A stretch of 64,000 nucleotides of DNA from assembly GCF_001908375.1 (NCBI RefSeq), contig NZ_CP017241.1, positions 3,438,501-3,502,500 on the forward strand, in the 5' to 3' direction. The notes below the pieces were generated by a model that searched no databases, was not told the origin of the DNA, and saw only the letters and a program-made list of their open reading frames with translations. The stretch comes from Rhizobium etli 8C-3. GTDB taxonomy: Bacteria > Pseudomonadota > Alphaproteobacteria > Rhizobiales > Rhizobiaceae. Of the stretch, positions 50,323-60,254 are shown in pieces. Within the stretch, counting starts at the first letter, position 1, and the number at the start of each line of letters is the position of its first letter. The translations under genes and the position numbers were made by a program.

Positions 50323-51263
50323 TTAACAAGCCCGATCTCTTTGAGGATGCCTTCGGTTGCCAAGACGTCCTTCTCGAGCTGCGCCTTGAAGGCATCGCCG
50401 GCGAGGTAGGTGTCGGCCCAGCCCTTCGTCTTCAGGATTTCCTGCCAGCCTGCCGACTTGGAAAGCTTGTCGAAATCAGCGGTGATGGCAGCCGTCTGCT
50501 CAGGCGTCAGGCCGGGAGCGGCGGCGACCATCCGCCAGTTCTGCACGCTGACATCGACGCCGGATTCCTTCAGCGTCGGGGCATCGACGCCGTCAATGCG
50601 CTTATCGCTCGACACGGCAAGCAGGCGGAGCTGCCCGGCCTTCACCTGCGATTCGAACTCGCCATAGCCTGAGATGCCGGCCGTCACCTGTCCGCCCAAG
50701 ATAGCGGCAAGTGCCTCACCACCGCCCGAGAAGGCGACATAGTTGATCTTCGTCGGATCGACGCCGGCGGCCTTCGCGATGAGACCGACGGCAATGTGGT
50801 CGGTGCCGCCGGCCGAGCCGCCGCCCCACGATACCGAACCCGGATCTGCCTTCAGCTTGGCAACGAGGTCACCCATGGTCTTGATGTCGGACGATGTCGG
50901 AACGACGATAGCTTCGTACTCGCCGGTCAGGCGAGCGATCGGGGTGACGTCCTTCAAGGTGACAGGCGACTGGTTGGTGAGAATCGCGCCGACCATGACA
51001 TAGCCGCCAACGATCAGGGCATTCGGATTGCCGCTGTTCTGGCTGGCGAACTGCGCCAGACCGATGGTGCCTCCGGCGCCCGGGACGTTCTGAACCTGAA
51101 CGTTGCCGGAAATGCCTTCCTTCTGCATGACGGTCTGCAGCGAGCGGGCCGTCTGATCCCAGCCGCCGCCGGGTGCGGCGGGCGCCATGATGGTGTAATC
51201 GGCCGAATAGGCCGGCAGCGCGATAGCGGCTGCGAAAAGCGTAGCAAGGAAAGTATGCTTCAC
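50319..51263 (-). CDS. tctC: Tripartite tricarboxylate transporter, periplasmic binding protein
   Basis: Exported binding protein of 314 residues of the TctC/Bug family. A signal peptide (ATLFAAAIALPAYSAD) precedes the substrate-binding fold with the Bug motif YTIMAPAAPGGGWDQTARSL and PGAGGTIGLAQF. The start is a GTG at 51263 following GGAGGACACATC; the frame extends upstream to 51413 without a signal peptide. The ligand is probably a tri- or dicarboxylate but is not fixed by sequence. First gene of the operon. Confidence 0.92.
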   Translation of the reverse strand: MKHTFLATLFAAAIALPAYSADYTIMAPAAPGGGWDQTARSLQTVMQKEGISGNVQVQNVPGAGGTIGLAQFASQNSGNPNALIVGGYVMVGAILTNQSPVTLKDVTPIARLTGEYEAIVVPTSSDIKTMGDLVAKLKADPGSVSWGGGSAGGTDHIAVGLIAKAAGVDPTKINYVAFSGGGEALAAILGGQVTAGISGYGEFESQVKAGQLRLLAVSSDKRIDGVDAPTLKESGVDVSVQNWRMVAAAPGLTPEQTAAITADFDKLSKSAGWQEILKTKGWADTYLAGDAFKAQLEKDVLATEGILKEIGLVK

Positions 51264-51574
51264 GATGTGTCCTCCGTGATCGCGGTGAGCGCCGCGTTTG
51301 TTCTCAAGGGAATCGGGAAGCGTTGCCGGGCTGCGGACATCGATGGTCCGCAAATAGCGACGGAGACTCCTCCCGAAACGTCTACTCTCCGCCTCCACGA
51401 AGAGAAGTACCACAACCGCACCACATCAAGCTGTCATTTAGCTGACATCGGCAGGATATCCAGCCGCCAGGACACTTTTTTGCCGCAATTCAAGCATGAG
51501 CGGCCGTGCATGCCGGTGGCGTCGATTGGAAATCCTTTCCAGATCGAGGAGGCAGGTGTGAACGCTATCGCCAT
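51264..51574. other. Intergenic region upstream of tctC
   Basis: 311 bases without a gene. It holds the tctC promoter and an inverted repeat at 51432-51447 that may be a regulator site. No terminator T run is seen for the substrate-binding gene that ends at 51575. Confidence 0.6.
51432..51447. promoter_or_regulatory. Inverted repeat upstream of tctC
   Basis: TGTCA-TTTAGC-TGACA is a perfect 5-bp dyad with a 6-base spacer, about 170 bases before the tctC start. It could be a binding site for the TctD-like response regulator encoded at 54750, but this is inference. Confidence 0.4.
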
Positions 51575-52654
51575 TTACTGTGTCCGCAGCACCTCGTTCC
51601 AATGAGCGATCAGCCGCGCACGCTTGACCTGGTCGAGATAGACCATCAGCCCCGGACTGACGGGAACGGGTCGGAGCTGGGCGCCGAGAAGCTCCTGCAG
51701 GGTATTGGCCGTATTCTCGCCCGCAACCTCGGGGCTGACGGCCGGTATCTGAAGCTTTCGGGCCATGATCGTCTGTCCTTCCTTGGACATGAAGAAGGTG
51801 AGGTATTGCCGCCCGAGTTCCGGCTCCGCGGCAGCCTGCGGCACCAGCCCGATGCGTGACATCACGACTGTATAGTCCTTCGGCAGCACGATGCCGACAT
51901 CGGGGTGCCGCGAGGCCCAGTCCGCCGCATAGGAACCGAGAATGTTGTAGCCGAGCACGAAGCGCCCGTCGGCTACCCTCTCCAGGATCGCCGAACTCGT
52001 CGAATAGAGCTTGACACCGGCAGCCCCCATCGCCCGGATCACCGACCAGATGTCCCCGAACTGCTCCTGATCGCGCGCCATGAACAGAAAGCCGACGCCG
52101 GAGCGTTCGATGTCATAGGTGCCGATCCGGCCGTAAACCGCGTTGCCTTTGCGTTTCAGGTAATCGACGAATTCCGCCCGTGAGCTTGGCACCGGCTCAT
52201 GCAGGAAGCTCGGCTTGTGATAGACGAAGACGGCCGGCTCGAATGTGAGCGCATAGGCCGTGTTGCGCCAGTTTGCCCATTTCGGCCATTGTCCGCTCAT
52301 TGGCAGATTGCTGACCTGCGCATAGCCGTCGTTGGAGAGCTTCACCTGCAGGTCCATCGCCGAAGAAAAGGCGAAATCCGCCGTTTTCTTCCCGCCATCC
52401 GTCTCCCGCACGATCCGGTCATAGATCTCGCCCGTCAGCATGTCTTCATAGCGCACGGCGACATCGGGATTGGCTTCCTGAAAGCCATGGATCATCGGCC
52501 GGGCGAGAGGCTCGTCGAGCGATGAATAAACCGTCAGCACCCGCGCATCAGCCTTGCCGGATCTGGCGGGATAGAAGGCCTGATCCGCGGCTGCAAAACC
52601 GGGACAGAGCAGGAGTAGCAGAACAAGAAGTCTCCTCATCAGCGCAGAATGCAT
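51575..52654 (-). CDS. Extracellular solute-binding protein (ABC type, iron/carboxylate-like family)
   Basis: Exported protein of about 359 residues. A signal peptide (MRRLLVLLLLLCPGFAAAD) is followed by a type II binding fold resembling ABC Fe3+- or spermidine-type receptors (RVLTVYSSLDEPLARPMI, then YEDMLTGEIYDRIV). No ABC permease or ATPase gene is nearby. In many rhizobia and relatives such orphan binding proteins sit beside TctDE-like two-component genes and may sense the substrate for the kinase; that is the likely role here. Starts at 52660 (GTG) or 52633 are also possible. Confidence 0.85.
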   Translation of the reverse strand: MHSALMRRLLVLLLLLCPGFAAADQAFYPARSGKADARVLTVYSSLDEPLARPMIHGFQEANPDVAVRYEDMLTGEIYDRIVRETDGGKKTADFAFSSAMDLQVKLSNDGYAQVSNLPMSGQWPKWANWRNTAYALTFEPAVFVYHKPSFLHEPVPSSRAEFVDYLKRKGNAVYGRIGTYDIERSGVGFLFMARDQEQFGDIWSVIRAMGAAGVKLYSTSSAILERVADGRFVLGYNILGSYAADWASRHPDVGIVLPKDYTVVMSRIGLVPQAAAEPELGRQYLTFFMSKEGQTIMARKLQIPAVSPEVAGENTANTLQELLGAQLRPVPVSPGLMVYLDQVKRARLIAHWNEVLRTQ

Positions 52655-52763
52655 CACCACGCTTCACCGGGCAAGCACGCGTGATCGCCTGACGCCTGTC
52701 TCGCAACGCGACAAGAGCATTAAAAGACGCTAAGCTAATTTAGACAACCGTATGGAGGGGCTA

Positions 52764-54632
52764 TTGGAACGACGGCTGAGTGCCATACTCGCTGCCGACG
52801 TGGTGGGTTATAGCCGTCTGATGGGTATCGACGAGACCGGTACCCTGCAGGCGCTCAACCGCCACCGCTGCGAACTGATCGATGTCAGGATCTGCGACTA
52901 CAAGGGGCGCATCTTCAAGTTGACCGGCGACGGAATGCTCGCGGAATTCCAAAGCGTGGTAAACGCAGTCGCCTGCGCTGTCGAAATCCAGCGCGAGATG
53001 GCTGCCCGCAACAAAGACGTCCCGCAGGACCAGCGCATCGAACTGCGCATCGGCATCAATCTCGGCGACGTCGTCATCGAAAACGACGACGTCTTCGGCG
53101 ACGGCGTAAACGTCGCTGCCCGGCTCGAGCGCCTCGCTTGGCCCGGCGGCATTGTCGTTTCCGGCTCGGTTCGCGATCAGGTCGGCACGCGCCTCAACAT
53201 CGGCTTCGAGTTCCAGGGGGAGCAATCACTGAAGAACATCAAGCAGAACGTGTCGGTGTTCACGGTTGTCCTCGATCCGCCTTCTGCAACGGCCGGCGCG
53301 TCAAGCGATGAGGCACGCAACACCTGCTTTATTGCCGTTCTGCCTTTCACCAACATGAGCGGCGATCCTGAGCAGGAATATTTCGCCGACGGCATCACCG
53401 AAGACATCATTACCGACCTTTCGAAGATATCGAGCCTACACGTCGTGCCGCGGCACACCGTCTTCACCTACAAGGGCAGTTCGCTGAAGGTAAAGCAGCT
53501 CGCAAACGAACTGGGCGTGCGATACGTTCTGCAGGGCAGCGTCCGCATCGCCGGCGCGCGCGTGCGCATTTCGGGCCATCTCATCGATACGGCGAACGGC
53601 GACCATCTGTGGGCCGATCGCTACGACCGCAATCTCACCGATATCTTCGCGATCCAGGACGAGATCACCAATTCGATCGTCGGCCAGCTCAAGATCCGGC
53701 TCCTGCCGGCCGAGAAGAAGGCCATAGCCGCCGAACCCACGGCCAATATCGAGGCCTATACCTACTATCTGCGAGGCCGCCAGCTATCGCACACCTGGAC
53801 GAAGTCGTATCTGCAGCTCGCCCGCAGGATGTTCTGCAAGGCTGTGGAGCTGGATCCCGATTATGCGCGCGCCTACGCGGGCATTGCCGATTGCGATGCG
53901 GCATTACGCGATTGGGACCCGGACAATGTCCCTCTCGAGAGCATTCTGCAGATGAGCGCGCGCGCGCTCGAACTCGATCCTGATCTCGCCGAGGCCCATG
54001 CCTCCCGGGGTCTGGCGCTGCATCAAAACGGCCAGGATCAGCAGGCCATTGCAGCCTTCGAGCGGGCACTTGCACTTGAGCCCAATCTTTATGAAGCCAA
54101 CTTCCACTATGCGCGATTCTTCTTCATGCGTGGCGATTTCGCCAACGCCGTCCGCTACTTCACGCGCGCGGCGCACATCCGCACGGACGACTATGTCTCG
54201 CCCATTCATCTGATGAGCGCCCACCGCTCGCTCGGGCGCATGTCGGATACGGAAAACTGGGCCAAGCTCGGGCTGCTGCGCGCAGAACGCGCACTGAACC
54301 TCAGTCCGGAAAATTCAGGGCCGGCCCATCGCGGCGCCCTGGCGCTGGCGCATCTCGGAGACAGGGCAAGAGCAAGGGACTGGGCAGCCCGCGCCATCGC
54401 GATCGATCCCGACGACATCGTTGCGCAATACAATCTCGCTTGCGTCTATTCGGTCCTCGGTGACGTGGAAGAAGCGATTGATATTCTGGAGAGGCTGATG
54501 CCGCGAAGCTCGGTCTACCACATCAAGTGGTTCGACAACGACTCCGATCTGGATAACATCCGCAGCGACCATCGCTTCCAGAAACTCCTGCTGGCAGCGC
54601 AGGAAGAACAACCGCGCGAGGTCGCTGAATAG
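52764..54632 (+). CDS. Class III adenylate/guanylate cyclase with TolB-like and TPR regions
   Basis: Protein of about 622 residues. The N-terminal class III cyclase domain has metal-binding Asp residues in AILAADVVGYSRLM near residue 10 and LTGDGMLAEF near 55, and VFGDGVNVAARLE near 115. A TolB-like amino-terminal domain follows (CFIAVLPFTNMSGDPEQEYF and ITEDIITDLSKI, about 190-320), then TPR repeats (about 330-560). It makes cAMP or cGMP and is cytosolic. The TTG at 52764 is chosen because GGAGGGG lies 3 bases upstream and the family starts MERRL; the ATG at 52752 has no such site. Confidence 0.9.
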   Translation: MERRLSAILAADVVGYSRLMGIDETGTLQALNRHRCELIDVRICDYKGRIFKLTGDGMLAEFQSVVNAVACAVEIQREMAARNKDVPQDQRIELRIGINLGDVVIENDDVFGDGVNVAARLERLAWPGGIVVSGSVRDQVGTRLNIGFEFQGEQSLKNIKQNVSVFTVVLDPPSATAGASSDEARNTCFIAVLPFTNMSGDPEQEYFADGITEDIITDLSKISSLHVVPRHTVFTYKGSSLKVKQLANELGVRYVLQGSVRIAGARVRISGHLIDTANGDHLWADRYDRNLTDIFAIQDEITNSIVGQLKIRLLPAEKKAIAAEPTANIEAYTYYLRGRQLSHTWTKSYLQLARRMFCKAVELDPDYARAYAGIADCDAALRDWDPDNVPLESILQMSARALELDPDLAEAHASRGLALHQNGQDQQAIAAFERALALEPNLYEANFHYARFFFMRGDFANAVRYFTRAAHIRTDDYVSPIHLMSAHRSLGRMSDTENWAKLGLLRAERALNLSPENSGPAHRGALALAHLGDRARARDWAARAIAIDPDDIVAQYNLACVYSVLGDVEEAIDILERLMPRSSVYHIKWFDNDSDLDNIRSDHRFQKLLLAAQEEQPREVAE

Positions 54633-54749
54633 AGCAGTCGGAACAGCCAAACTGCCGTTGATGAAATGACGCCGGGTTTTCCATTGCCGCTGGATGACAT
54701 CCCCCTTCACGGGCTGTAATCTTCTTTGTTGAACAACAGGAAACCACCC

Positions 54750-55427
54750 GTGCGCATTCTCCTCACCGAAGACAATATCGCGCTGGCCGACGGCCTTTCG
54801 GCGATCTTGCGCGGTACGGGGCATGCCGTCGATGTCGTCCACGACGGCGCATCCGCCAATGCAGTCATCGCGGCGGAGAATTTCGACCTCGTGATCCTCG
54901 ACCTCAACCTGCCCGAGATGGACGGGCTGGACGTCCTGCGCAGCATGCGCGCCCGGCAGAACCAGGCAGCGGTCCTAATTCTGACGGCACGCGGAGCGCC
55001 GGAGGAGCGGGTGAGAGGCCTCGACCTCGGCGCCGACGATTATCTCATCAAGCCCTTCGACATTACCGAATTCGAGGCTCGCGTGCGCGTGCTGCTGCGG
55101 CGCCAGGCGGGCCTGCATTCGGCGACGGTGATGTACGGCTGCGTGTCCTTCGACCTCAAGTCGCGCACCTTTGCGGCCGGCAATATGCAGCTTGATATTC
55201 CCGCTCGCGAAGTCGGACTGCTTGAAATCCTCTTCATGCGTGCCGGCAAGGTCGTTTCCAAAGAGGCAATCACCCAGTCGCTGACGGCCTTCGACGATGA
55301 TATTTCCGCCAATGCGATCGAGCAATATGTCAGCCGGCTGCGAAAGCGCCTGGCACCGCATGGATTGACCGTGAAGACCGCGCGCGGCATCGGATATTAT
55401 CTCGACAAGCTTCCCGAGGCCTCATGA
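54750..55427 (+). CDS. OmpR-family response regulator (TctD-like)
   Basis: DNA-binding regulator of 225 residues with a receiver domain (phospho-acceptor Asp in LVILDLNLPEMDGL, near residue 51, and Lys in LIKPFD near 101) and a C-terminal winged helix (SFDLKSRTFAAGN, then NAIEQYVSRLRKRL). The start is a GTG (54750) with AGGAAA upstream and MRILLTEDN as the family-typical opening. It overlaps the histidine kinase gene by 4 bases (ATGA). By context it should regulate the tct transport genes nearby. Confidence 0.92.
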   Translation: MRILLTEDNIALADGLSAILRGTGHAVDVVHDGASANAVIAAENFDLVILDLNLPEMDGLDVLRSMRARQNQAAVLILTARGAPEERVRGLDLGADDYLIKPFDITEFEARVRVLLRRQAGLHSATVMYGCVSFDLKSRTFAAGNMQLDIPAREVGLLEILFMRAGKVVSKEAITQSLTAFDDDISANAIEQYVSRLRKRLAPHGLTVKTARGIGYYLDKLPEAS

Positions 55428-56806
55428 AAGCCGCCTATTCGCTAAGGCGCCGGTTGCTTTTCTGGCTGCTGATCTCCACCGCCGTCATCGGCACGCTGGC
55501 GCTGGCCGACACGTACCGGGAGGCAGTCGAGACGTCGAACATCGTTTCAGATCGTGTGCTTGCCGGTTCGGCGCTCGCCATTGCCGAGCGCGTCGTCGTG
55601 GCAGAAGACGGCGCGCTGCAAGTCGACATTCCCTATGTCGCGCTGGAAATGCTGACGTCGGCCGCTCAGGACCGGGTGTTTTACCGCGTCGATGGCCCGC
55701 CGGGACGATTCATTACCGGCTACCAGGCGCTTCCGGTACTTGAGGAAACCAAGGGCGACGCAGCCGTCTTCGCAGACGATATTTTCCGCGGCGAGCCGAT
55801 CCGCGTCGCGACGCTGGAACGCTCCGCCTCAACCGGCATCCGCTCGGTTCCCTTTGTTGTCACCGTCGCCGAAACGACGATCGCCCGCCGTCAGCTGGCA
55901 CGTGCGATCCTTTTCCGTTCGGCTGTCCGCCTCGCCTTCATGATTGCCGGTGCAGCCGTGATCGTCTGGATTTCGGTCACGGTGGCGCTGCGGCCGCTCT
56001 ACAAGCTGCGGGACGCAATCGGTGAGCGCAGCCCCGACGACCTGCACCCGATCGAGCAGTCGGTGCCGAGCGAGGTGCAGCCCTTGGTGGATACGGTCAA
56101 CAGCTTCATGGTGCGCCTGCAGTCAGCCCTTGATGCGCTGCGGAATTTCACCGGCAATGCCAGCCATCAATTGCGCACGCCGCTTGCCATCATCCGAACC
56201 CAGCTTGCACTTTCCGCCCGCGCCGCAACCCTTGCTGAAGCGCAGGACTCGGCCCTGAAAGGCGACCAGGCCGTTGCGCACGCCGAACGCATTCTCGCCC
56301 AGTTGCTGCTGATGGCAAAGATCGACGCAGCAACAGCCAAGGAGGCTCTGGCAACCTCGAGGATCGACATCGCCGAGATCGCCCAGGAGATCACCGGCGA
56401 ACTGATCCCGGCAGCCGCCGAAGCCGGTATCGATCTCGGCTTTGAAGGCGAGGGACATGCGATGGTCCGCGCCGAACCCCTGTTGATCGGCGAGCTGCTG
56501 CGCAATCTTGCCGGCAACGCCATCGCATATGCCGGCAAGAGCGCCGAGGTTACCATCAGGATTGCGCAGGATGACAAAACCGTGCGCCTCGAGGTTGAAG
56601 ACAATGGTCCCGGTATCGCGCCGGAAAAGCTCGACGCCGTGCGCCGCCGCTTTTCGCGCGGAAACGACTCCGATGCGCCGGGGGCGGGCCTCGGCCTCCC
56701 GATCGTCGAGGAAATCGCCAATCTTTTCAATGCGACGCTTACGCTCTCGCCTGCGACCAGCGGCAAGGGGCTCAAAGCAGCCGTCGCCTTTGCAAAAGTG
56801 TCGTAA
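55424..56806 (+). CDS. Sensor histidine kinase (TctE-like)
   Basis: Membrane kinase of 460 residues. An N-terminal helix (LLFWLLISTAVIGTLALA) and a second near residue 165-185 flank a periplasmic sensing domain of the 2CSK_N type (VAEDGALQVDIPYVALEM). A HAMP-like linker is followed by the phospho-acceptor His in TGNASHQLRTPLAIIRTQ near residue 250 and the ATPase motifs LRNLAGNAIAYAG (N box), EDNGPGIAP (G1) and GAGLGLPIVEEIA (G2). Translationally coupled to the response regulator. It may sense the bound form of the periplasmic proteins of this locus. Confidence 0.93.
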   Translation: MKAAYSLRRRLLFWLLISTAVIGTLALADTYREAVETSNIVSDRVLAGSALAIAERVVVAEDGALQVDIPYVALEMLTSAAQDRVFYRVDGPPGRFITGYQALPVLEETKGDAAVFADDIFRGEPIRVATLERSASTGIRSVPFVVTVAETTIARRQLARAILFRSAVRLAFMIAGAAVIVWISVTVALRPLYKLRDAIGERSPDDLHPIEQSVPSEVQPLVDTVNSFMVRLQSALDALRNFTGNASHQLRTPLAIIRTQLALSARAATLAEAQDSALKGDQAVAHAERILAQLLLMAKIDAATAKEALATSRIDIAEIAQEITGELIPAAAEAGIDLGFEGEGHAMVRAEPLLIGELLRNLAGNAIAYAGKSAEVTIRIAQDDKTVRLEVEDNGPGIAPEKLDAVRRRFSRGNDSDAPGAGLGLPIVEEIANLFNATLTLSPATSGKGLKAAVAFAKVS

Positions 56807-56916
56807 AGGCTTCGCGGCGTTAACCTTTGCGCCTTGCTTTCTTTCGTTGCATTGCACACTATCGCTGCGGGAACAGCAAATGCCGCATAACGATGTGGCG
56901 TCGGACAAGGCAAAAT

Positions 56917-59900
56917 ATGTCGATCAAAGCCAGTATCTATCATCTGACGCATTACAAATACGACAGGCCGGTCCGCCTTGGGCCGCAGGTTATCCGCCTC
57001 AAGCCCGCATCGCATTCAAAGACGCGGGTGCTCAGCCATTCGCTGAAGGTCACTCCGTCGAACCATTTCGTGAACCTGCAGCAGGACCCTTACGGCAATT
57101 ATCTTGCCCGCTACGTCTTTCCCGACCCGGTGACCGAATTCAAGATCGAGGTCGATCTCGTCGCCGACATGACGGTCTACAACCCCTTCGACTTCTTCGT
57201 CGAAGAAGAGGCCACCAAATGGCCCTTCGACTATCCGCAGACGATCCAGGAAGACCTGTCGATCTATATGAAGCCCGAGGACCCCGGCCCGCGGCTCAAG
57301 GCTTTCCTCGAAACGCTCGACTATTCGCCGGGACAGCCGACCGTTGACATGGTCGTCGGCCTCAATGCCCGCCTGCAGCAGCAGATCGGCTATGTCATTC
57401 GCATGGAGGCCGGCGTCCAGACGCCGGAGGACACGCTTGAAAGCGCCAGAGGCTCCTGCCGTGATACAAGTTGGCTGCTCGTTCAGGTACTGCGTCATCT
57501 CGGCCTCGCCGCCCGCTTCGTCTCCGGCTACCTCATTCAGTTGACGCCCGATCTGAAGGCCCTTGACGGACCCTCCGGTACGGAAGTCGATTTCACCGAC
57601 CTGCATGCCTGGGCCGAAGTCTATCTGCCCGGCGCAGGCTGGGTGGGCCTCGACCCGACATCCGGACTGCTCACCGGCGAAAGCCACATTCCGCTTGCCG
57701 CAACCCCGCATTACAGCAACGCCGCCCCGATCTCCGGCGGCTATTTCGGCGAAGCCAACACCGAGTTCGCCTTCGACATGAAGGTCGCCCGTGTCGCCGA
57801 GCATCCGCGCATCACCAAGCCCTTCTCGGAGGAAAGCTGGAACGAGCTCGACGCACTTGGCGAAAAGGTGGATCGTATCCTCAAAGCACAAGATGTGCGC
57901 CTGACGATGGGCGGCGAGCCCACTTTCGTGTCGATCGACGATTTCGAATCCGAAGAATGGAATACCGCCGCGGTAGGCCCGACCAAGCGGGAGAAAGCCG
58001 ACAGCCTGATCCGCAGGCTGCGCGAGCGCTTTGCCCCGGGCGGCTTCCTGCATTACGGACAGGGCAAGTGGTATCCCGGCGAAAGCCTGCCGCGCTGGAC
58101 CTTCTCACTCTACTGGCGCAAGGACGGAAAGCCGATCTGGCAGAATCCGGATTTGATCGCGGCAGAAGGCGCTGACACCGTCGCCAAGGCCGAAGACGCC
58201 GAGCGGCTTCTCACCGGCATCGCGCGCGAGCTTGCGATTGCGCCTGATATGGTGCTGCCGGCCTATGAGGATCCCGCCGAGTGGATCGTCAAGGAGGGAA
58301 GCCTCCCCGAAAATGTCGATCCGTCGAATTCCAAACTGAAGGATCCGGAAGAACGCAACCGCATTGCCCGCGTTTTCGAACGTGGCCTGACGGTTCCGAC
58401 AGGCTATATCCTTCCCGTTCAGGCCTGGAACGCTCAGGCTTCAGGGCACCGTTGGATCAGCGAGAAATGGCAGACCCGACGCGGCAAGATCTTCCTCGTG
58501 CCAGGCGATAGCCCTGTCGGGTACCGTCTGCCGCTCGGTACGCTGCCCTACGTGCCGCCATCGCAATATCCCTATATCCATATGGCCGACCCATCGATCC
58601 CGCGCCAGCCGCTGCCGGAGGTCTTCGTGCCGGCCGGCCGCGCCATGCCGGAGGCCTCCTTTCATCGCGACGAGAGCGGCCAGAGCCGTGTGGAGCAGAC
58701 CCTCGGCGAGATCGGCGGCGCGGTTCGCACTGCAATCTCGGTCGAGCCGCGCGACGGCCGGCTTTGCGTCTTCATGCCGCCCGTCGAGCGCATTGAAGAC
58801 TATCTCGAACTCGTCGCAGCCGCCGAAAACGCTGCGGCTGAACTTGGACTTGCCGTCCATATCGAGGGCTACTCGCCGCCTCAGGACGAGCGCATCAACG
58901 TCATTCGTGTTGCACCGGATCCCGGCGTCATCGAGGTCAATATCCACCCCGCCTCGAACTGGCGGGATTGCGTCGCGATCACCACTGCGATTTACGAAGA
59001 GGCGCGCACGACCCGGCTGGGCGCCGACAAGTTCATGATCGACGGCCGTCACACGGGCACGGGCGGCGGCAACCACGTCGTCGTCGGCGGCGCCAATCCG
59101 AACGACAGCCCGTTCCTGCGCCGGCCCGACCTCTTGAAGAGCCTCGTGCTGCACTGGCAGCGGCATCCCTCGCTCTCCTATCTCTTCTCCGGCATGTTCA
59201 TCGGGCCGACCAGCCAGGCGCCGCGCATCGACGAGGCCAGGCACGACAGCCTGTACGAGTTGGAAATCGCGCTTGCCCAGGTGCCGGCACCTGGCCGCGG
59301 CACGCCGCCGCTTCCCTGGCTGACCGACCGTCTATTCCGCAATCTCCTGATCGACGTGACCGGCAACACCCACCGTGCCGAAATCTGCATCGACAAGCTG
59401 TTTTCGCCGGATGGGCCGACCGGACGTCTCGGACTCGTAGAGTTCCGCGGTTTCGAAATGCCCCCGAACGCGCGCATGTCGCTTGCTCAGCAATTGATGG
59501 TCCGCGCCCTCATTGCCCGCTTCTGGAAAAATCCCGCCGACGGCAAGTTCGTGCGCTGGGGCACTTGCCTGCACGATCGCTTTATGTTGCCGCATTTCGT
59601 CTGGGCCGATTTCCTGGATGTGCTTGCCGATCTCAAGGAAAACGGGTTCGAGGTCAGCCCGGAGTGGTTCAAGGCACAGCTCGAATTCCGCTTCCCCTTC
59701 TGCGGCGAAGTGGAATACGAAGGCTCGAAACTCGAGCTTCGCCAGGCGCTCGAACCCTGGCACGTCATGGGCGAGGAAGGCGCGATTGGCGGCACTGTTC
59801 GATATGTCGACAGCTCGGTCGAACGACTTCAGGTTCGCCTCGAAACCAGCAATTCCTCGCGCTACACCGTCACCTGCAACGGCCGAACCGTGCCGCTTCA

Positions 59901-60240
59901 ACCGACAGGGACGTCCGGCGTCTCCGTGGCCGGCGTCCGTTTCAAGGCCTGGCAGCCGGCCTCGGGCCTGCACCCGGTCCTGCCGGTCAATACGCCTCTG
60001 ACATTTGACATTTATGATACATGGTCCAAGCGTTCGATCGGCGGCTGCATCTATCATGTTGCCCATCCGGGCGGGCGCAACTATGACACCTTCCCGGTAA
60101 ACGGCAACGAAGCGGAAGCAAGGCGGCTGTCCCGATTCGAACCGTGGGGACATACGGCAGGCGGCTTCATTCCGCGCGCCGAGATGGGTTCGCCGGAATT
60201 CCCGCTGACGCTGGATCTCCGCAGGCCGGCAGGCATTTGA
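56917..60240 (+). CDS. Transglutaminase-like protein with DUF2126 domain
   Basis: Large cytoplasmic protein of 1107 residues. A bacterial transglutaminase N-terminal domain ([20 protein letters not shown]) is followed by the papain-like transglutaminase core with catalytic Cys in [11 protein letters not shown] near residue 180 and His/Asp in [19 protein letters not shown] near 230. The rest is DUF2126. Family members occur with ATP-grasp and alpha-E proteins and are predicted to form or cut amide or isopeptide bonds. The ATG at 56917 is the family-like start; codons from 56827 are not. It is followed 14 bases later by the ATP-grasp gene. Confidence 0.93.
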   Translation: MSIKASIYHLTHYKYDRPVRLGPQVIRLKPASHSKTRVLSHSLKVTPSNHFVNLQQDPYGNYLARYVFPDPVTEFKIEVDLVADMTVYNPFDFFVEEEATKWPFDYPQTIQEDLSIYMKPEDPGPRLKAFLETLDYSPGQPTVDMVVGLNARLQQQIGYVIRMEAGVQTPEDTLESARGSCRDTSWLLVQVLRHLGLAARFVSGYLIQLTPDLKALDGPSGTEVDFTDLHAWAEVYLPGAGWVGLDPTSGLLTGESHIPLAATPHYSNAAPISGGYFGEANTEFAFDMKVARVAEHPRITKPFSEESWNELDALGEKVDRILKAQDVRLTMGGEPTFVSIDDFESEEWNTAAVGPTKREKADSLIRRLRERFAPGGFLHYGQGKWYPGESLPRWTFSLYWRKDGKPIWQNPDLIAAEGADTVAKAEDAERLLTGIARELAIAPDMVLPAYEDPAEWIVKEGSLPENVDPSNSKLKDPEERNRIARVFERGLTVPTGYILPVQAWNAQASGHRWISEKWQTRRGKIFLVPGDSPVGYRLPLGTLPYVPPSQYPYIHMADPSIPRQPLPEVFVPAGRAMPEASFHRDESGQSRVEQTLGEIGGAVRTAISVEPRDGRLCVFMPPVERIEDYLELVAAAENAAAELGLAVHIEGYSPPQDERINVIRVAPDPGVIEVNIHPASNWRDCVAITTAIYEEARTTRLGADKFMIDGRHTGTGGGNHVVVGGANPNDSPFLRRPDLLKSLVLHWQRHPSLSYLFSGMFIGPTSQAPRIDEARHDSLYELEIALAQVPAPGRGTPPLPWLTDRLFRNLLIDVTGNTHRAEICIDKLFSPDGPTGRLGLVEFRGFEMPPNARMSLAQQLMVRALIARFWKNPADGKFVRWGTCLHDRFMLPHFVWADFLDVLADLKENGFEVSPEWFKAQLEFRFPFCGEVEYEGSKLELRQALEPWHVMGEEGAIGGTVRYVDSSVERLQVRLETSNSSRYTVTCNGRTVPLQPTGTSGVSVAGVRFKAWQPASGLHPVLPVNTPLTFDIYDTWSKRSIGGCIYHVAHPGGRNYDTFPVNGNEAEARRLSRFEPWGHTAGGFIPRAEMGSPEFPLTLDLRRPAGI

Positions 60241-60254
60241 CGAGCTAGGTTTTA

